Shown: positions 6,791-9,514 of the stretch, piece after piece | Layout: every line of letters begins with the position of its first letter | Position numbering within the stretch: the first letter of the stretch is position 1 | Assembly (NCBI GenBank): GCA_902766545.1 | Contig: CACXEC010000015.1 | Span: 1 to 9,514 of the forward strand | Length of the DNA stretch: 9,514 nucleotides | DNA from: an uncultured Erysipelotrichaceae bacterium | GTDB taxonomy: Bacteria > Bacillota_I > Bacilli_A > RF39 > UBA660 | Direction of reading: 5' to 3' | Position numbers and translations under genes: made by a program | Notes under the pieces: model-generated | Told to the model about the DNA's origin: nothing | The model's database searches: none | The model's input: only the letters and a program-made list of their open reading frames with translations

Positions 6791-6820
6791 GAAATACTAG
6801 TTATTTCTTTTTCTTTGTTT
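6789..6820 (+). terminator. Terminator after the thioredoxin gene
   Basis: An 8-bp stem (AAGAAATA 6789-6796 and TATTTCTT 6802-6809) with a 5-base loop begins at the stop codon and is followed by a T-rich tract broken by single C and G bases up to 6820. The stem has only one G-C pair, so it may be a weak terminator. Confidence 0.65.
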
Positions 6821-6837
6821 TATAATTAACTAAGGTG
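6821..6837 (+). promoter_or_regulatory. Possible -10 box and ribosome binding site of the rnfC-like gene
   Basis: TATAAT (6821-6826) lies just after the trx terminator, and AAGGTG (6832-6837) is seven bases before the ATG at 6845. A start about seven bases after the -10 would fall at the edge of the Shine-Dalgarno site, leaving a minimal leader. No clear -35 is seen upstream; the region is a T-tract. Confidence 0.45.
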
Positions 6838-6844
6838 AATATAA

Positions 6845-7954
6845 ATGCCAAAAGTTAAAATAGAAGAAACAGAAAATATAAGGCTAAGTAAAACAATCAA
6901 GGAGATATTAAATCCAGATTATGTATATATACCTTTTAATTCAAATGCAAATTTACATATTAAATCAAATGAGTATGTAAAAAAAGGAAGCATACTTTTT
7001 GATGATAATAAAATACCTACATATAGTCCAATATCAGGAAAAGTTATAGGATCATGTAAAGTATTATCAGATAATAAACTAAAAGATGCAATTGCAATAG
7101 AAAATGATTTTGAAGAAAAAAACTTAAAGCGAAAAACATATAAGAATAAATCATATACTAAAGAAGAACTAATAAATAAATTAAGCGAATTAAATTTAAA
7201 CTATAATTTAAAAGGAAATACTTTAATTATTAACGGTATAGACTATGAACCATATGAATATAGTCTTTCCCATATAACAAAGAATTATACCGAAAGCATT
7301 TTAGATACTATTGATGAATTAATTAGTATTTTAAATATTAAAAAATGCTATTTAGCCATTAAAAATGATGATACAGATAATGTTCAAACTTTAATAAATC
7401 AAATTGGTACATATCCAAGTATAAATTTAAGGCTAATAGATAATTATTACCCTAATGCTAATAAACAAATAATAATTAAAAACTTTAAATTAGATGAAAA
7501 AAATACTATTTATTTAAATGTAGAAGATATATACAATATCTATAATGCTATAAAAAAAGATGAACCAATATATGATAAATTTATCACTATTACAGGTAAT
7601 TTATTAAATAAAGGAAGAGTATTAAAAGTAAAATTGGGTACAAGAATCCTTGATATCATAGATAATAATTCAGTTTTAAATAGTAATTATCATATTATTA
7701 TAAATGGATTATTATCTGGATATGAAATCAAAAATAAGAATGCTATTATTACTTCAAATATTAGAAGTATATTTATCTGTAAAGATAATAAAATTGAGCA
7801 AAATAGTTGTATTAATTGTGGCCTTTGTCATATAAACTGCCCAGTAAATGCAGATCCAAGAACAGGTTATAATCTTAATAAATGCATAAAATGCGGGTTA
7901 TGTAATTATCTTTGCCCAAGCAAAATTCAGTTAATAGGAGATAAAAATGAATAA
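6845..7954 (+). CDS. RnfC-like iron-sulfur protein lacking the glycine-rich nucleotide motif
   Basis: This 369-residue protein is shorter than typical RnfC (about 440). It has the N-terminal sandwich domain (VYIPFNSNANLHIKSNEYV, then PTYSPISGKVIG), a degenerate core with NGIDYEPY (130-137) where RnfC has NGxECEPY, TITGNLL (248-254), INGLLSG (286-292) where GGPMMG is usual, and two full 4Fe-4S motifs: C322, C325, C328, C332 and C347, C350, C353, C357, each CxxCGLCxxxCP. In Rnf complexes RnfC binds NADH/FMN and passes electrons to ferredoxin-linked subunits at the membrane. The GGAGFPT-type loop expected before the NGxxxEPY motif is missing: residues 100-125 read as a plain linker. So electron transfer through FeS centres is well supported, while NADH oxidation is doubtful. 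The stop overlaps the rnfD-like gene by eight bases. Confidence 0.8.
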   Translation: MPKVKIEETENIRLSKTIKEILNPDYVYIPFNSNANLHIKSNEYVKKGSILFDDNKIPTYSPISGKVIGSCKVLSDNKLKDAIAIENDFEEKNLKRKTYKNKSYTKEELINKLSELNLNYNLKGNTLIINGIDYEPYEYSLSHITKNYTESILDTIDELISILNIKKCYLAIKNDDTDNVQTLINQIGTYPSINLRLIDNYYPNANKQIIIKNFKLDEKNTIYLNVEDIYNIYNAIKKDEPIYDKFITITGNLLNKGRVLKVKLGTRILDIIDNNSVLNSNYHIIINGLLSGYEIKNKNAIITSNIRSIFICKDNKIEQNSCINCGLCHINCPVNADPRTGYNLNKCIKCGLCNYLCPSKIQLIGDKNE

Positions 7955-8834
7955 AACATATTTAAAAGCAAAAGATAATATAAAAAGCATAAATCTAAAT
8001 ATTTTTATTGCTTTATTGCCATTACTATTTACTGGATTTTATAAAAATGGACTTAAACTGTATATAAATAATTTAGTTTCAGTGTATGGATTATTTAAGC
8101 CATTATTATTTGATATAATAGGTTTATTATGCGGTATTATAGTAAATATTATTTATAATAGAATTAAAAAATCTAATAATAAAGTATTTAATGATTTTTA
8201 TCCTTTATACGGACTATTAATAGCTTCAGTTATATCCATTAATACAAATATAGCCTTATTTACAACATCTACATTTATATTATTATTAATTAGTAAACTA
8301 TTAAATAATAATAAAATAAATATTATAGCTTTTACTTCACTTATAATTATATTTATAAGTAATCTACTTGGTCAATTTACATATTTAAATCTTTATGAGC
8401 AAAAAAATACCTTAACTCTAAACTCATTAGATTATTTAATTGGTAGGGGTAGTGGAGGAATAAATACCACATATATATTAGTACTAATTATTAGTCTAAT
8501 AGTATTGTCTGTTAATAGATATTATAAAAAAGAAATACCGTTATATTCTTCTATTACATTCATTAGCTGTTTAACATTTTATTTAATATTTACTAATAAA
8601 ATAGGCACTATTTTAGATAATATATTTACAAATGGAATATTATTTAGTTATATATTTATAGCACCAGAATTCTTAACAAGTTCATATACCAAAAAAGGTA
8701 AAATTATTTATAGTATTATAATTGGTGTGGTGACATTTATCTTGTACTTATTTTATCCTCCATTATCAGCTTTAGGTGGAATTATAATAGCAAGTTTATG
8801 TCATCGGATAATTGATAAATTATGCCAAAGATAA
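7947..8834 (+). CDS. RnfD-like membrane protein lacking the SGAT flavinylation motif
   Basis: This 295-residue polytopic protein has about eight to nine hydrophobic segments. AGGAG (7936-7940) lies inside the upstream gene. The RnfD/NqrB fold is suggested by LLFDIIGLLCGIIVN, by GRGSGGINTTYILVLIISLIV (166-186) in the place of the GxxGGxIGETSAL signature, by KEIPLY (the xxIPxx turn after it), and by FSYIFIAPEFLTSSYTKKGKIIYSIIIG, which parallels the FFMATDPVTSP...G segment. In RnfD a Thr in (S/D)GAT covalently binds FMN just before the GGxIGE segment; here that stretch (151-165) reads EQKNTLTLNSLDYLI, with no SGAT. The neighbouring FeS protein supports the assignment more than any single motif. 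No RnfG, E, A or B gene follows. It may be a reduced Rnf relative with an altered electron path. The family assignment is fairly likely; function is open. Confidence 0.72.
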   Translation: MNKTYLKAKDNIKSINLNIFIALLPLLFTGFYKNGLKLYINNLVSVYGLFKPLLFDIIGLLCGIIVNIIYNRIKKSNNKVFNDFYPLYGLLIASVISINTNIALFTTSTFILLLISKLLNNNKINIIAFTSLIIIFISNLLGQFTYLNLYEQKNTLTLNSLDYLIGRGSGGINTTYILVLIISLIVLSVNRYYKKEIPLYSSITFISCLTFYLIFTNKIGTILDNIFTNGILFSYIFIAPEFLTSSYTKKGKIIYSIIIGVVTFILYLFYPPLSALGGIIIASLCHRIIDKLCQR

Positions 8835-9514
8835 TTAAGATAGTAATATCTTTTTTATTTTATAAAAATTTAAGCAAGTAACTACTATAATATTAATAAT
8901 TTCAGAAATAATTAAAGAGTAAATACCAATCTTTAGATAAGATAAAATAAATATAACTGCTAGTTTAATAAAAATACCTATAATAGTAGTTCTCATAATA
9001 TATTTAACTTCATTATATGCTTGTAAAACACTGGAAAGAGGAGCTTCAAAATAATAAATTATAAAAAAGAAAGCTAAAAATCTAATATAATTTATTCCTT
9101 CAGTAGTTTTAAATAATATTTTTAATATAAATGGTGATAAAAAATAAATTATAATATTTGAAACAATACCTAAAAGAAGTGAGAAAATAATTACTTTCCT
9201 AAATAATCGTTTTACTTTACTCTTATTTTGAATATTTTTTGATATTTCCGGAAGCAAAGAAGTTGCTAAAGCACCTAATAGAAATGTTGGAACTATAAGC
9301 ACACCTATAACATAAGTATTATATATTGCATATTCATGTATGATAAACTCACTAGTATAACCATTTTTGATCATTGCATAAGTTAAAATAATAGGTTCTA
9401 AAAAGTATCCAATATTACCTATAATTCTAGAACCAACGGATGGTAATGAAATAGCCAGCACATCTTTAATAGTCCCAAAGTCAGGCTTTATATCTTCTTT
9501 ATTTATCTTAAAAC
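8835..9514 (-). CDS. MOP-superfamily lipid/polysaccharide flippase, C-terminal part (5' end outside window)
   Basis: The minus-strand frame is open from the right edge of the window to the TAA at 8837-8835, giving about 225 residues. A GTG at 9461 is in frame but internal, since the reading frame continues upstream through FKINKEDIKPDFGTIKDVL. The pattern fits the SpoVB/MurJ/RfbX group of flippases: ISLPSVGSRIIGNIGYFLEPIILTYAMIKNGYT, then YVIGVLIVPTFLLGALATSLLPEISKN, a basic loop, and hydrophobic helices in pairs to the C terminus. Such proteins move lipid-linked sugar or peptidoglycan precursors across the membrane. The substrate cannot be told from this part. The stop codon abuts the rnfD stop directly, so the two genes converge with no gap. 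Confidence 0.85.
   Translation of the reverse strand, partial: FKINKEDIKPDFGTIKDVLAISLPSVGSRIIGNIGYFLEPIILTYAMIKNGYTSEFIIHEYAIYNTYVIGVLIVPTFLLGALATSLLPEISKNIQNKSKVKRLFRKVIIFSLLLGIVSNIIIYFLSPFILKILFKTTEGINYIRFLAFFFIIYYFEAPLSSVLQAYNEVKYIMRTTIIGIFIKLAVIFILSYLKIGIYSLIISEIINIIVVTCLNFYKIKKILLS
8837..8856 (+). terminator. Weak terminator of the rnfCD operon, inside the flippase 3' end
   Basis: A 6-bp stem (AAGATA 8837-8842, TATCTT 8847-8852) with a 4-base loop GTAA is followed by T residues to 8856. It begins three bases after the rnfD stop, and its bases also encode the last residues of the flippase on the other strand. Only one G-C pair is present, so termination may be partial and transcription could run into the flippase as antisense. 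Confidence 0.5.

Noticed and set aside
9459..9461. GTG at 9461 as the start of the flippase
   Set aside because: The frame continues upstream to the window edge with family-like sequence, and the resulting protein would lack its N-terminal half.
1..9514. CRISPR array, tRNA/rRNA genes, insertion sequence or riboswitch
   Set aside because: I saw no regularly spaced direct repeats, no cloverleaf or rRNA sequence, no transposase, and all intergenic gaps are too short for a typical riboswitch.

Overview
The window looks like a piece of a very AT-rich Gram-positive (Bacillota/Firmicutes) chromosome, probably an uncultured gut-type member of the Bacilli (RF39- or Erysipelotrichales-like). The reasons are an RNase HIII gene, a cell-wall sorting signal on a surface protein, strong Shine-Dalgarno sites (AGGAG, AAGGAG, GGTGA), short intergenic gaps and heavy use of AAA/AAT/ATA codons. 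The placement is inference. The genetic code appears standard: Trp is TGG, no in-frame TGA occurs inside the genes, and TGA ends the cvpA-like gene in a 4-base ATGA overlap.

Layout. (1) 1-1353: C-terminal 450 residues of a large repetitive surface adhesin. Immunoglobulin-like units alternate with MucBP-like modules, and it ends in a PPQTG sorting signal and a strong terminator. (2) 1425-4156: a three-gene operon with a 597-residue prepilin-like protein carrying two copies of a C-terminal display-type domain, a 172-residue minor prepilin with a textbook G/FxxxE site, and a 133-residue tail-anchored protein of unknown function. (3) 4185-4724: frr (ribosome recycling factor), convergent with rnhC (4731-5669, minus strand) across a shared bidirectional terminator. 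(4) 5790-6790: a CvpA-family membrane protein overlapping a thioredoxin gene, divergent from rnhC. This resembles a shortened form of the Firmicutes rnhC-zapA-cvpA-polX-mutS2-trxA neighbourhood. (5) 6845-8834: an RnfC-like and an RnfD-like gene overlapping by 8 bases, without the other rnf genes, and each apparently lacking a cofactor-binding motif expected for the family. (6) 8835-9514: C-terminal part of a MOP-family polysaccharide/lipid flippase (SpoVB/MurJ-like) on the minus strand, abutting the rnfD stop codon with no gap.

How they fit together. The left third is surface and pilus biology: a sortase-anchored adhesin and a pseudopilin operon, with the sortase, prepilin peptidase and assembly ATPase outside the window. 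The middle is housekeeping. The right part is an unusual two-gene Rnf-like redox module. The most noteworthy items are the stand-alone RnfC/RnfD pair and the duplicated-domain prepilin. No intergenic stretch exceeds about 125 bases, and I saw no RNA genes, insertion sequences or CRISPR arrays.
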